From contig NZ_JAUTDO010000003.1 in assembly GCF_030646165.1 (NCBI RefSeq), positions 248,001-312,000 on the forward strand: a stretch of DNA of 64,000 bases. The letters run 5' to 3'. The notes under the pieces were generated by a model. That model searched no databases. It was not told the origin of the DNA and saw only the letters and a program-made list of their open reading frames with translations. This DNA comes from Conexibacter sp. CPCC 206217 (GTDB lineage: Bacteria; Actinomycetota; Thermoleophilia; Solirubrobacterales; Solirubrobacteraceae). Shown one piece after another: positions 33,701-42,530 of the stretch (positions within the stretch are counted from its first letter, which is position 1; the number at the start of each line of letters is the position of its first letter). The position numbers were made by a program, and so were the translations under genes.

Positions 33701-33997
33701 ATGGGCACGCGGACGCTTGATCGTCGCCGGCTCGACAGCCCGCATCGCAACCCGTTGCTGGAGCATTTCGGGCTCGCTGTCAGGCGCCTGCGTGAGCAGC
33801 GCGAGCTGACGCGTGACGCGGTCGCCGCCGTCTCCGGGCTCAGCAGCGTCTACATCGGCAACATCGAGCGCGGCGAGGTCAATCCGACGCTGCTGACGCA
33901 GTTCAAGCTCGCGCGCGGGATCGGAATCCCGCTCGACGAGATCATCGCCGCGGCGCTCACCGACGTGTCGTCGGATGCCGCCGAAGCGCCACTCTGA
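33701..33997 (+). CDS. XRE-family helix-turn-helix regulator
   Basis: 98 residues from ATG 33701. The Cro/C1-type HTH (residues about 21-75: LRRLREQRELTRDAVAAVSGL then SSVYIGNIERGEVNPTL) makes up most of the protein. No ligand domain. No clear operator is seen nearby. The target could be itself or the helicase gene downstream (113 bp away). Confidence 0.85.
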   Translation: MGTRTLDRRRLDSPHRNPLLEHFGLAVRRLREQRELTRDAVAAVSGLSSVYIGNIERGEVNPTLLTQFKLARGIGIPLDEIIAAALTDVSSDAAEAPL

Positions 33998-34110
33998 CGC
34001 GGCTGTCACGCCGGCCGGACACGCCCCGCAGCAGCGCCGCGCGGCGCGACCGCAGCGGTCGCCGGACGGCGGGACCGCAGATCGCGGCCGAGCGCGCGAC
34101 AATAGAGGGA

Positions 34111-35889
34111 ATGAGCATCCCCGCCCCGGACGCCGCGCCAGCCACGCCAGCCTCCTCAGACACTGACACCTTCGCCGATCTCGCGCTTCGCCCCGAGCTG
34201 CTGGACGCGCTCGCGAGACTCGGCTACGAGGAGCCGACGCCGATCCAGCGCGAGTCGATCCCGCCGCTGCTGGAGGGCCGCGACCTGCTCGGACAGGCGG
34301 CGACGGGAACCGGCAAGACGGCCGCGTTCGCGCTGCCGATCCTGGAGCGGCTCTCCCCCGGCCGCCAGGACCTGCCGCCGACGGCGCTCGTGCTGGTGCC
34401 GACGCGTGAGCTGGCCGTGCAGGTGTCCGAGGCGCTGCATCGCTATGGCAGGTCGTTGGGCGCGCGGGTGCTGCCGATCTACGGCGGCCAGCCGATCGGC
34501 CGTCAGCTGCAGGCGCTCAAGCGCGGCGTCGACGTCGTCGTCGGCACGCCCGGCCGCGTGCAGGACCACATCTCGCGCAACACGCTGCGGCTGCAGACGC
34601 TGTCGATGGTGGTGCTCGACGAGGCCGACGAGATGCTCGACATGGGCTTCGCGGAGGACATCGAGGCGATCCTCGAGCAGACGCCCGACGACTGCCAGAC
34701 GGTCCTCTTCTCCGCGACGATGCCGCCGCGGATCGACCGCATCGCCCGGCAGCACCTCAGCGAGCCGGTGCGGATCGAGATCGCGCGCTCGACGTCGGCG
34801 GGCGAGACGCCGCTGGTGCGCCAGAGCGCCTACGTCGTCGCGCGCTCGCACAAACCGGCCGCGCTCGGGCGGATCCTCGACGTCGAGGCGCCCGCCGCGG
34901 CGATCGTCTTCTGCCGCACGCGCGGCGACGTCGACACGCTGACCGAGACGCTCAACGGCCGCGGCTACCGCGCCGAGGCGCTGCACGGCGGCATGACGCA
35001 GGAGCAGCGCGACCGCGTCATGGCGCGGCTGCGCAACGGCAACGCGGACCTCTTGGTCGCGACCGACGTCGCCGCCCGCGGACTCGACGTGGAGCAGCTG
35101 ACGCACGTCGTCAACTACGACGTGCCGTCGTCGCCGGAGTCGTACGTGCACCGCATCGGGCGCGTCGGCCGCGCCGGACGCGAGGGCGCGGCGATCACGT
35201 TGGCGGAGCCGCGCGAGCACCGCTACCTGAAGACGATCGAGCGGGCCACGAAGCAGCGGATCGCGATCGAGAAGATCCCGACCGTCGCCGACCTGCACGC
35301 GCGTCGGATGGAGATGACGCGCGCCGCGATCAACGAGGCGCTGATCGACAACGCCGAGGGCGGCACGGACCTCGATCGCTTCCGCGTCGTCGTCGAGACG
35401 CTGACGGACGAGTTCGACGTGATGGAGGTCGCGCTCGCCGCGGTCAAGCTGGCGCACGAGGCGCTCGGCGGCGGCGACGAGGACGAGCAGGAGATCCCCG
35501 ACATCACGCCGCGCCCGGCACCGAAGGACCGCGGCATGCGCGGCGACGGCCCGGGCGGCCGTGGCGGCCCCGGCGGCGGACAGGGCGGTCGCGGCCCCGG
35601 CGGCCGGCGCCCCGGCCCCAGCGGCCCGACGACGCGGATCTTCATCGGCCTCGGCCGCAGAGTCGGCATGCGCCCGCAGGACCTCGTCGGCGCGATCACG
35701 GGCGAGTCGCAGCTGACCGGCCGTGAGATCGGCGCGATCGAGATCCAGGACCGCTTCTCGCTCGTCGAAGTCCCCCTCCCCGCCGCCGACGGCGTGATCG
35801 CCGCCCTGCGCGCGAGCACGATCAAGGGCAAGAAGGCGACGATCCGCAGGGAACGCTACGAGCGGGGCACGGCGCCCGCGGACGAGTAG
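34111..35889 (+). CDS. DEAD-box ATP-dependent RNA helicase (DeaD/CsdA-like)
   Basis: 592 residues. Unwinds RNA, typically in ribosome assembly, mRNA decay and cold adaptation. Motifs: Q motif (GYEEPTPIQRESI), I (ATGTGKT), Ia (PTRELAVQ), II (DEAD), III (SAT), V (ATDVAARGLD) and VI (HRIGRVGRAGR). After the two RecA-like domains comes a helical region. An RGG-like glycine/arginine-rich linker (about 475-505) and a DbpA/CsdA-type RNA-binding domain follow (RIFIGLGRRVGMRPQDLVGAI to the end). AGAGGGA lies just before the ATG. Confidence 0.95.
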   Translation: MSIPAPDAAPATPASSDTDTFADLALRPELLDALARLGYEEPTPIQRESIPPLLEGRDLLGQAATGTGKTAAFALPILERLSPGRQDLPPTALVLVPTRELAVQVSEALHRYGRSLGARVLPIYGGQPIGRQLQALKRGVDVVVGTPGRVQDHISRNTLRLQTLSMVVLDEADEMLDMGFAEDIEAILEQTPDDCQTVLFSATMPPRIDRIARQHLSEPVRIEIARSTSAGETPLVRQSAYVVARSHKPAALGRILDVEAPAAAIVFCRTRGDVDTLTETLNGRGYRAEALHGGMTQEQRDRVMARLRNGNADLLVATDVAARGLDVEQLTHVVNYDVPSSPESYVHRIGRVGRAGREGAAITLAEPREHRYLKTIERATKQRIAIEKIPTVADLHARRMEMTRAAINEALIDNAEGGTDLDRFRVVVETLTDEFDVMEVALAAVKLAHEALGGGDEDEQEIPDITPRPAPKDRGMRGDGPGGRGGPGGGQGGRGPGGRRPGPSGPTTRIFIGLGRRVGMRPQDLVGAITGESQLTGREIGAIEIQDRFSLVEVPLPAADGVIAALRASTIKGKKATIRRERYERGTAPADE

Positions 35890-35905
35890 GCCCCACGGCC
35901 CTCGC

Positions 35906-36865
35906 TCAGGTGTCGTGGGAGATCGCGATGTCGTGCTCGTCGGTCACCGACGACATCGCGGTGAGGACCTCGTCGGCGAGGCGCGCCCCGTCGTCGGCGT
36001 GCTCCGGGGTCGCCTGGATCCGCATGATCACCTCGTCGCCGTCGATCTCCTCGAGGCCGATGTCGGGCCGGCCGCGCAGCGGGACGGTGATCGCGTCGGC
36101 GAGCATCGCCTGCACGGTCGTCGGCTTGACGCCGCGGCGCAGGCGCGCGCGCAGGTCGACCGCGGCAGGTTCGCGCAGCGGCACGACCGCCGCGCTGAGC
36201 ACGACGCTGTTGGGGACCATGATGCGGTCCTCGCCGCGCGCGAGCGTCGTGTAGAGCAGCCCGAGCGAGCTGACGACGCCCTCGACCTGGCCGGCGAGTC
36301 CGCCGGCCTGCAACCGCACGCGCTCGCCGACGCGGAAGGGGCGGGCGCTGAGCAGGACGGTGCCGGCGATCAGGTTGCCGAGCGTCTGCTGCGCGGCGAG
36401 ACCGAAGACGACGGCGGTGAAGGCGCCGCCGACGGCGAGCGTCTCGGGCCTGATGCCGGCGATCCGCAGCGCGGCGACGGTGAAGATCGCAAGCGTCGCG
36501 AGCCGCAGGATGAAGCCGGTGGTGCCGGCGGTGCCGGGGTCCATGCGGCGGAACAGGTCGGGCGCGATCGCCCGCCCGACGTCGCGCGCGAACGCCCAGC
36601 CGAGGATCACGAGCGCGACGACGGTGAAGACCCTGACGGCCGTGTCCCAGTCTCTGCCGAACAGCTCACCGCGCTTGGAGTAGACGACGAGCACGGCAAC
36701 GAGCAGCGGCAGCAGCACGAGCGCCTGGCGGCGGGCGCGCTTGGCCGCGCGCTGCCCCAGTTGCCGCGCGAGCCCGACCTCTTCCCAGGCGTGGCTGCGC
36801 GTCTGCAGCATCCGCTCCAGCGCTCGCTCGCGGCTTCCTCGGAAGCGTTTTATCTTCGAACCCAT
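35906..36865 (-). CDS. MscS-type small-conductance mechanosensitive channel
   Basis: 319 residues from ATG 36865. A basic N-terminus, about four membrane helices and the pore/MscS core (LAVGGAFTAVVFGLAAQQTLGNLIAG then VGERVRL) are followed by the beta domain with IMVPNSVVLSAAVVP. These channels open under membrane tension to release solutes on osmotic downshock. Convergent with the DEAD-box gene, 16 bp between stops. Confidence 0.93.
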   Translation of the reverse strand: MGSKIKRFRGSRERALERMLQTRSHAWEEVGLARQLGQRAAKRARRQALVLLPLLVAVLVVYSKRGELFGRDWDTAVRVFTVVALVILGWAFARDVGRAIAPDLFRRMDPGTAGTTGFILRLATLAIFTVAALRIAGIRPETLAVGGAFTAVVFGLAAQQTLGNLIAGTVLLSARPFRVGERVRLQAGGLAGQVEGVVSSLGLLYTTLARGEDRIMVPNSVVLSAAVVPLREPAAVDLRARLRRGVKPTTVQAMLADAITVPLRGRPDIGLEEIDGDEVIMRIQATPEHADDGARLADEVLTAMSSVTDEHDIAISHDT

Positions 36866-36880
36866 CTCGGTTTCACCATA

Positions 36881-36899
36881 GGCCGGCGGTCCGCCGGCC
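36881..36899. terminator. GC hairpin between radical SAM and MscS genes
   Basis: GGCCGGCGG and CCGCCGGCC are exact inverted copies separated by one base (effective 7-bp stem with a 5-nt loop). The element lies 74 bp downstream of the radical SAM stop on the minus strand and 16 bp upstream of the MscS gene. Terminator for the radical SAM gene is the likely role. Confidence 0.45.
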
Positions 36900-36972
36900 C
36901 GTGTGGCGCGGCGCACACGCGCCCCGCCCGTTGCAGACACAGACGTACCCGCCGCCCGGCAGCCCGACGCGC

Positions 36973-38100
36973 TCAGAACAACGCCTGCTGCACCTCGACC
37001 ACCGCGACGGTCCGTCGCAGCGGCGGCTGCGGGACGCGCACCTTCGATCTACCGCCCGTTCCCGCTCCCGGCAACGCAGCCGGCAGCTCAGGCTGCACGT
37101 GCCCCGCCTCCACCTCAGTCCGCTCCACGACCCGATCGCTCGCCGGCAGCCGCCACCCGCGCGCGCCGCTGCTGCGCGGCCGTCCGCGCACGAGCGCCGA
37201 CAGCCGCGCCCGCTCCTCCTTCGGCGCGTAGGCGCCTCTTGCGTAGAGCCTCTGGTAGCGCGGCACGAGGTCCGGTCGGGTGCCGCGCAGCCAGTCCATG
37301 AAGACCCCGCGCACGTCCCCGCGCAGGTGCAGGCCGATCCCGCCGATCGAGGTGGCCCCGGCGTCCTCGGCAGCGGCCAGCAGCGGCTCGACCTGCTCCG
37401 GCGCGTCGTTGATCCCGGGCATCAGCGGCGCGATCAGCACTCCGGTCGGTATCCCGTTGCGGTTCAGCTCCGCGACCGCCTCCAGCCGCGCCCGCGGGCT
37501 CGGCGTGTGCGGCTCGGTCGCCCGCCAGGCCTTCTCGTCCAGCGTCGGGATCGACAGGCTGGCTGTGAAGTCGGTCACCGCCACCAGCTCCTTCATCAGC
37601 GCGAGGTCGCGCAGCAGCAGCGGGGACTTCGTCAGCACGGAGCAGGGATTGCGCGCATCCCGCAGCGCCTCCCAGATCCCCGGCATCAGCTTGTAACGCC
37701 CCTCGACCCACTGGTACGGATCCGTGTTCGTCCCGAGCGCGACGTGCTCCCCCTTCCACGACCGTCGCGCCAACTCCACCCGCAGCACCTCCGGCGCATT
37801 CGCCTTCACGACGATCTCCCGCTCGAAGTCCCGCCCCGGCCCGAAGTCGAGATATCTGTGCGTGGGACGAGCGAAGCAGTACACGCATGCATGACTACAA
37901 CCCCGATATGGGTTGATGGTCCATTTGAATGGCATCCTCGACTGGGCGGGGACGCGGTTGAGGACCGATCTGGCGTGGACCTCGTAGAAGCGCATGTCGA
38001 GCGCCTCGGGAGCGTCGAAGCGGCGGACGACGGCGTCGTCTCTGTAGCCGGGCAGGCGCGTGGCCTCCTCGGCGGTCAGGGTGAGATTGTCCCAGCGCAC
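36973..38100 (-). CDS. Rv2578c/SplB-type radical SAM protein
   Basis: 375 residues. The C-x3-C-x2-C cluster motif (RGCSHACVYC, about residues 68-77) binds the [4Fe-4S] centre that cleaves S-adenosylmethionine. Surroundings NPYRGCSH, GTNTDPYQWVEGRY and LTKSPLLLRD match the Rv2578c family, within the COG1533 group that includes spore photoproduct lyase. The last ~60 residues are low-complexity and may be disordered. Start is GTG 38100; no earlier start exists in frame. An SOS box abuts the start codon with no room for a ribosome binding site, so the mRNA may be leaderless. A DNA-damage role is inferred from the box and the SplB relation. Confidence 0.88.
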   Translation of the reverse strand: MRWDNLTLTAEEATRLPGYRDDAVVRRFDAPEALDMRFYEVHARSVLNRVPAQSRMPFKWTINPYRGCSHACVYCFARPTHRYLDFGPGRDFEREIVVKANAPEVLRVELARRSWKGEHVALGTNTDPYQWVEGRYKLMPGIWEALRDARNPCSVLTKSPLLLRDLALMKELVAVTDFTASLSIPTLDEKAWRATEPHTPSPRARLEAVAELNRNGIPTGVLIAPLMPGINDAPEQVEPLLAAAEDAGATSIGGIGLHLRGDVRGVFMDWLRGTRPDLVPRYQRLYARGAYAPKEERARLSALVRGRPRSSGARGWRLPASDRVVERTEVEAGHVQPELPAALPGAGTGGRSKVRVPQPPLRRTVAVVEVQQALF

Positions 38101-38113
38101 GAACGTATGTTCG
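38100..38113. promoter_or_regulatory. LexA (SOS) box upstream of radical SAM gene
   Basis: CGAACGTATGTTCG matches all 14 positions of the actinobacterial/Bacillus-type SOS box CGAACRNRYGTTCG. It overlaps the first base of the GTG start of the radical SAM gene. LexA bound here would block transcription until DNA damage. Confidence 0.85.
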
Positions 38114-38131
38114 CATACGCCGAGGACGGTG

Positions 38132-38800
38132 TCATGCCGAGACGCGCTCCGGCACCTCGCGCATGTCCCGCACGATCTCGGCGCCGGCGGCGTCGAGCGC
38201 GATCGCGGCGTCGGCGGGGCGGTCGGGCGCGACGTAGCCGAGCGCGCGCATGCCGGCCGCGCGGGCGCCGCGAACGCCGCCGGCGGAGTCCTCGACCACG
38301 ACGCAGTCGGCGGGCTCCCAGCCGCAGCTGCGGGCGGCGTGCAGGAACAGATCGGGCGCGGGCTTGGGCCGCTCGACCATCGTCGCGGAGAAGATGCGCT
38401 CGGGCGGGAACAGGTCGTCGAGGCCCGCGAGCGCCAGCGTCTGCTCCATCTTGATCACGCGCGCCTGCGAGGCGATGCAGGTCGCCCAGCCGCGCCGCTG
38501 GACCTCCAGCACCGTCTCGCGCGCGCCGTCGACCGCATCCAGCTCACGCGCGAACGCCTCCGCGCGAACCGTGTAGAACTCGTCGATCCAGCCGCCGCGG
38601 ACGGGCCCGCCGTTGCGCAGCTCGACGTCGCGCTCGATCTGCGCGAGCGTCGCGCCGCCGTACGCGGCGTGGGCCTCCGTCTCGGTCATCGCGACCCCCA
38701 GCGCGTTGATCGCGCGCGTCAGCTCGCGCATCGAGATCGTCTCGCTGTCGACGAGCACCCCGTCGCAGTCGAAGATCACGAGGCCGGAACCGGACGTCAC
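38132..38800 (-). CDS. HAD-family hydrolase (beta-phosphoglucomutase-like)
   Basis: 222 residues from GTG 38800. HAD motifs: FDCDGVLVDSE (nucleophile aspartates), CIASQAR (motif II), ERPKPAPDLF (Lys) and VVEDSAGGVRGARAAGM (metal aspartates). The cap domain is of the beta-phosphoglucomutase/gph type, which acts on small sugar phosphates. Substrate unknown. 31 bp upstream of the SOS-controlled radical SAM gene on the same strand, but the SOS box lies between them. Confidence 0.88.
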   Translation of the reverse strand: MTSGSGLVIFDCDGVLVDSETISMRELTRAINALGVAMTETEAHAAYGGATLAQIERDVELRNGGPVRGGWIDEFYTVRAEAFARELDAVDGARETVLEVQRRGWATCIASQARVIKMEQTLALAGLDDLFPPERIFSATMVERPKPAPDLFLHAARSCGWEPADCVVVEDSAGGVRGARAAGMRALGYVAPDRPADAAIALDAAGAEIVRDMREVPERVSA

Positions 38801-38886
38801 GGGTGAGATGCTCGGCCGGGGTCGGCTGCGGACACGAGCGACACGGCTGCTGCGGGCACGAGCGAGACGATCGGCGGAAGGCCGGC

Positions 38887-40236
38887 TCAGCGCGCCAGCG
38901 CCGCGGCGCCGCCGGTCGCGCGGGCGAGCAGCGACTCCTCGCCCGTCAGCGTCTGGCTCGTCGCGCGCTCGATCTCGACGTGCACGTAGTCGCCCGGCTG
39001 CGCGAGGCCGACGAAGTTGACGACCTTGTTGTGGCGCGAGCGGCCGCGCAGGCGCGTCGGGTCCTTGCGCGACGGACCCTCGACGAGCACCTCCAGCGTG
39101 CGCCCGACGAACCGCTGCGCGCGCTCGTGCGCGTTGCGCTGGATCGTCTCCACGAGTCGGTCCATTCGCTCGACCTTGACCTCGTGCGGGACCTGGTCGG
39201 GGAAGTCCGCGGCCTCGGTGTCGCGGCGCGGCGAGTAGACGAACGTGAAGGCGCCGTCGTAGGCGACCTCCTCGCACAGCGACAGCGTCTGCTCGAAGTC
39301 CTCGTCGGTCTCGCCGGGGAAGCCGACGATGATGTCGGTCGTCAGCGCCACGTCCGGCACGTGCTCGCGCAGCAGCGCGACGCGGTCGAGGTAGCGCTCG
39401 CGCGTGTAAGTGCGGCGCATCGCCTTCAGCAGCCGCGAGGAGCCCGACTGCAGCGGCAGGTGGACGTGCTCGCACAGCGCGCTCAACTCGGCGTGCGCGC
39501 GCGCGACGTCCTCCTTCATGTCCTGCGGGTGCGGGCTCGTGTAGCGGATCCGCTCGATCCCGTCGATCGCGTCGATCGCCTCCAGCAGCTGCGCGAAGGT
39601 CGCCGGCGTGAAGCCGCGTCTGTGCAGATCGCGCCCGTAGGCGTTGACGTTCTGGCCCAGCAACGTGACCTCGGTGACGCCCTCGGAGGCCATCCGCTCG
39701 ACATCGGCGACGAGCGTCTGCAGCGGGCGCGCGACGTCGCGGCCGCGCGTGCTCGGGACGATGCAGTAGGAGCACTTCATGTTGCAGCCGACGGAGATCT
39801 GGACCCAGCCCTGGAACTCGCGCGCCCGCTTCTCGGGCAAGTCGCCGGCGAAGCCCTCGAACTCGAAGTAGCCCTGCGCGGTCAGCGACTCGCTCGTGAG
39901 GAACTCGGCCAGCTTGTGGACCTGGCCGGGACCGAACGCGACGTCGACGAACGGGAACTTCTGGAAGACCTCGTCCTTGACGGACTGCGCCCAGCAGCCG
40001 CCGACGCCGATCACGACGTCGGGGCGCTCGCGCTTGCGGCGCTTGGCGTGGCCGAGGTGCGCGAGGAACTTGCTGTCCGCCGCCTCGCGGATCGAGCAGG
40101 TGTTGAAGAGGATCAGGTCGGCCGCATCAGGGTCGGGCGCCTCGGCGTAGCCGATCGACTCGAGCATGCCCTTCATGCGCTCGGAGTCGTGCTCGTTCAT
40201 CTGACAGCCGAACGTGGTGACGTGGTACCGCTTCAT
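38887..40236 (-). CDS. miaB: tRNA 2-methylthio-N6-isopentenyladenosine synthase MiaB
   Basis: 449 residues, normal length. Adds the 2-methylthio group to i6A37 of tRNAs reading UNN codons. Three N-terminal cysteines for the auxiliary cluster (TTFGCQMN, FNTCSIR, GVGGCWAQ) are followed by the radical SAM motif GCNMKCSYC (about 152-160) and a C-terminal TRAM domain ending near residue 435. In the same minus-strand run as rny, recX and recA, 26 bp after rny. Confidence 0.96.
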   Translation of the reverse strand: MKRYHVTTFGCQMNEHDSERMKGMLESIGYAEAPDPDAADLILFNTCSIREAADSKFLAHLGHAKRRKRERPDVVIGVGGCWAQSVKDEVFQKFPFVDVAFGPGQVHKLAEFLTSESLTAQGYFEFEGFAGDLPEKRAREFQGWVQISVGCNMKCSYCIVPSTRGRDVARPLQTLVADVERMASEGVTEVTLLGQNVNAYGRDLHRRGFTPATFAQLLEAIDAIDGIERIRYTSPHPQDMKEDVARAHAELSALCEHVHLPLQSGSSRLLKAMRRTYTRERYLDRVALLREHVPDVALTTDIIVGFPGETDEDFEQTLSLCEEVAYDGAFTFVYSPRRDTEAADFPDQVPHEVKVERMDRLVETIQRNAHERAQRFVGRTLEVLVEGPSRKDPTRLRGRSRHNKVVNFVGLAQPGDYVHVEIERATSQTLTGEESLLARATGGAAALAR

Positions 40237-40262
40237 CGACGTCGAAGGGTACCGCGCACCCC

Positions 40263-41705
40263 CTATCTCGCGTACTCGACCGCGCGCGACTCGCGGATCA
40301 CCGTCACCTTGATCTGGCCCGGGTACTCCAGCTCTCTCTCGATCTCGCGCGCGATCGCGTGCGACAGCAGCGTCGCGGCGTCGTCGTCGACCGCCGACGG
40401 CGCGACCATCACGCGGATCTCGCGGCCGGCCTGCATCGCGTAGACCTTGTCGACGCCGTCGTGGCGGGTGGCGATCTGCTCCAGCTCGCGCAGCCGTCTG
40501 ACGTATTGCTCCAGCGACTCGCCGCGCGCGCCCGGCCGCGCGCCGGAGAGCGCGTCGGCGGCCTGCACGATCACGGCCTCGACGGTCTGCGGCTCGACCT
40601 CGTTGTGGTGGGCCTCCATCGCGTGGACGACCGCCTCGGGCTCGCCGTACTTGCGCGCGATGTCGCCGCCGACGAGCGCGTGCGGACCCTCGACCTCGTG
40701 CGAGACGGCCTTGCCGATGTCGTGCAGCAGCGCGGCGCGGCGGGCGGTCTTCGGCGAGGCGCCGAGCTCGTGCGCCATCATCGCGGCGAGATTGGCGCAC
40801 TCGACCGAGTGCGCGAGCACGTTCTGGCCGTAGCTGGTGCGGTACTTGAGGCGGCCGAGCAGCTTGATCAGCTCGGGGTCCAGGCCCTGCACCTTCGCCT
40901 CGAAGACGGCCTCCTCGCCCTGCTCCTGGATGTGCTCCTCCAGCTCCGACTTCGCCTGGTAGAACATCTCCTCGATGCGGGCCGGGTGGATGCGGCCGTC
41001 CTGCAGCAGCTTCTCCAGCGTCAGGCGGGCGACCTCGCGGCGGACGCCGTCGAAGCCCGACAGCACGACCGCGTTGGGCGTGTCGTCGATGATGAAGTCG
41101 ACGCCGGTGAGGTTCTCCAGCGCACGGATGTTGCGCCCCTCGCGGCCGATGATGCGGCCCTTCATGTCGTCGGACTGCAGTTGGACGACGGAGACGGTCG
41201 TCTCGGTCGCGTGGCCGGCGGCGATCCGCTGCATCACGACGGAGAGGATGTTGCGCACGCGCCGGTCGGCGTCGCGCTTGGTCTCCTCCTCGATCTGGCG
41301 CACGAGCTTGGCGGACTCGTGGCGGACGTCGTCCTCGAGGTCCTTCAGCAGCATCTGCTTCGCCTGCGCGGCCGTCACGCCGGCGAGCCGCTCCAGCGCG
41401 TGCTCGTATTCGGCGCGGCGGTCGGCGACGGACGCGACCTCCCTGTCGAGCGCGGCGGCGCGCTCCTCCAGCGACCGTTCGCGGCGCGAGAGGTCGGCGC
41501 GCTGGTTGTCGAGCGACTCCTCCTTGCCGAGGATCCGCTCCTCGATGCGGACGATCTCCGCCCGCCGCTCACGCAGCGCGGCGTCCACGTCGGCGGTGGC
41601 GCGCGCGTTCGCCTCCGCCGCTTGGCCGCTCCCGCGTTTGGCGTAGAGCGCAGCAGCGACCATCAGGCCCACTGCCAGCACCGCCGCCGCGATCACGATG
41701 TCCAT
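40263..41705 (-). CDS. rny: Ribonuclease Y
   Basis: 480 residues from ATG 41705 with GAGGAGAGGAA upstream. Membrane-anchored endoribonuclease that starts mRNA decay. N-terminal membrane helix (2-22), a long coiled coil (about 30-160), a KH RNA-binding domain (MKGRIIGREGRNIRALENLTG) and an HD domain (ALLHDIGKAV) with the catalytic His-Asp. Occurs together with RNase J (50976) and PNPase (56294) in this window, a Gram-positive-like RNA decay set. Confidence 0.96.
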   Translation of the reverse strand: MDIVIAAAVLAVGLMVAAALYAKRGSGQAAEANARATADVDAALRERRAEIVRIEERILGKEESLDNQRADLSRRERSLEERAAALDREVASVADRRAEYEHALERLAGVTAAQAKQMLLKDLEDDVRHESAKLVRQIEEETKRDADRRVRNILSVVMQRIAAGHATETTVSVVQLQSDDMKGRIIGREGRNIRALENLTGVDFIIDDTPNAVVLSGFDGVRREVARLTLEKLLQDGRIHPARIEEMFYQAKSELEEHIQEQGEEAVFEAKVQGLDPELIKLLGRLKYRTSYGQNVLAHSVECANLAAMMAHELGASPKTARRAALLHDIGKAVSHEVEGPHALVGGDIARKYGEPEAVVHAMEAHHNEVEPQTVEAVIVQAADALSGARPGARGESLEQYVRRLRELEQIATRHDGVDKVYAMQAGREIRVMVAPSAVDDDAATLLSHAIAREIERELEYPGQIKVTVIRESRAVEYAR

Positions 41706-42032
41706 TGCCGTTCCTCTCCTCACAGCACGGCCTTGCGGCTGGGCTGCTGCTCACTGTCCTTTTGGGTAGCGGCGGACCGGCCGTGCGAGGAGCACGGAGC
41801 TGAACACCAGGTGCGGCGCCGCGGCGCCGCCCTTCATGCACCGGCTATGCCGGTGTTCGTGGCGCGTGCTGCATGGGCAACAGGCCTGCGGACGTACGGT
41901 GTCTGGCAGTCACGGGTGAAGGATCTGGTCTCAGGATTCAGGGAAGTTTGCTGGTGTTTCATGCCCTTGCGGGCCAGTCGTTCGCTGAGCGGGATCGTAG
42001 TACCGCGCAACAGTTGGTGCAATCTTCGGCGT
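41706..42032. other. 327-bp structured spacer between recX and rny
   Basis: No supported gene. It contains an 18-bp perfect GC palindrome (41813-41830). Next to it is a 7-bp stem with a 3-nt loop (CACCGGC/GCCGGTG, 41839-41855). The rny ribosome binding site lies at the left edge. On the minus strand these elements would form the rny leader, so they may be a recX terminator, an attenuator or a small RNA. I see no tRNA or tmRNA pattern. Confidence 0.5.
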
Positions 42033-42515
42033 TCAGTCGAAGCCGCCGCCGCGGGCATGGGCGCGCACGACGTCCCAGGCAAGCTCGGAGTCGTAGCCCT
42101 TGCGCACCAGCACGCCGATTGCACGGCGCTGTTCGCGCGGGTCGTCGTCGAGCGCCGGGAAGCGCCGCTGCAGCAGCGCTGCGGCCGCCTCCAGCTCGTC
42201 GTCACGCCCGCGCGCGCCGACCGCCCTGCGGACGATCTCCTGCGGAACGCCGAGCGCGAGCAGCCGCCGCTCGATCCGGTCGGCGCCCCACTCCTCCAGC
42301 AGCCGCTTGTCCTCGGAGAACTCGCGCGCGAAGCGGACGTCGTCGACGTAGCCCTGCTCGCGCAGGCTGTCGAGCGCCTGCGCGACCGTCTCCGGCTCGA
42401 TCCCCTTGCCCTCCAGATGGCGCTGCAGCTCCACCTCGGTCCGCGCGCGCGGACCGAGGTAGCGGAAGGCTCTCTCGAGCGCCAGTTGCAGCCGCTCCTG
42501 CCCTACCTCAGCCAA
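42033..42515 (-). CDS. recX: Regulatory protein RecX
   Basis: 160 residues. Binds RecA filaments and limits their growth. Three-helix RecX repeats are visible (YLGPRARTEVELQRHLEGKGI; LREQGYVDDVRFAREFSEDK; IERRLLALGVPQEIV; AIGVLVRKGYDSELAWDVV). The start appears to be TTG 42515, 15 bp after the recA stop; no ATG or GTG is in a suitable place. Co-transcribed with recA. Confidence 0.92.
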   Translation of the reverse strand: MAEVGQERLQLALERAFRYLGPRARTEVELQRHLEGKGIEPETVAQALDSLREQGYVDDVRFAREFSEDKRLLEEWGADRIERRLLALGVPQEIVRRAVGARGRDDELEAAAALLQRRFPALDDDPREQRRAIGVLVRKGYDSELAWDVVRAHARGGGFD

Positions 42516-42530
42516 GGCTCTGTGTGAAGG

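Noticed and set aside
31553..34102. An 849-codon open frame on the minus strand
   Set aside because: Antisense to the beta-propeller and XRE genes; no recognisable motif.
29739..38800. The two HAD enzymes (29739-30530 and 38132-38800) as recent duplicates
   Set aside because: Both have standard HAD motifs but differ in cap sequence; only the first follows the CbbY pattern.
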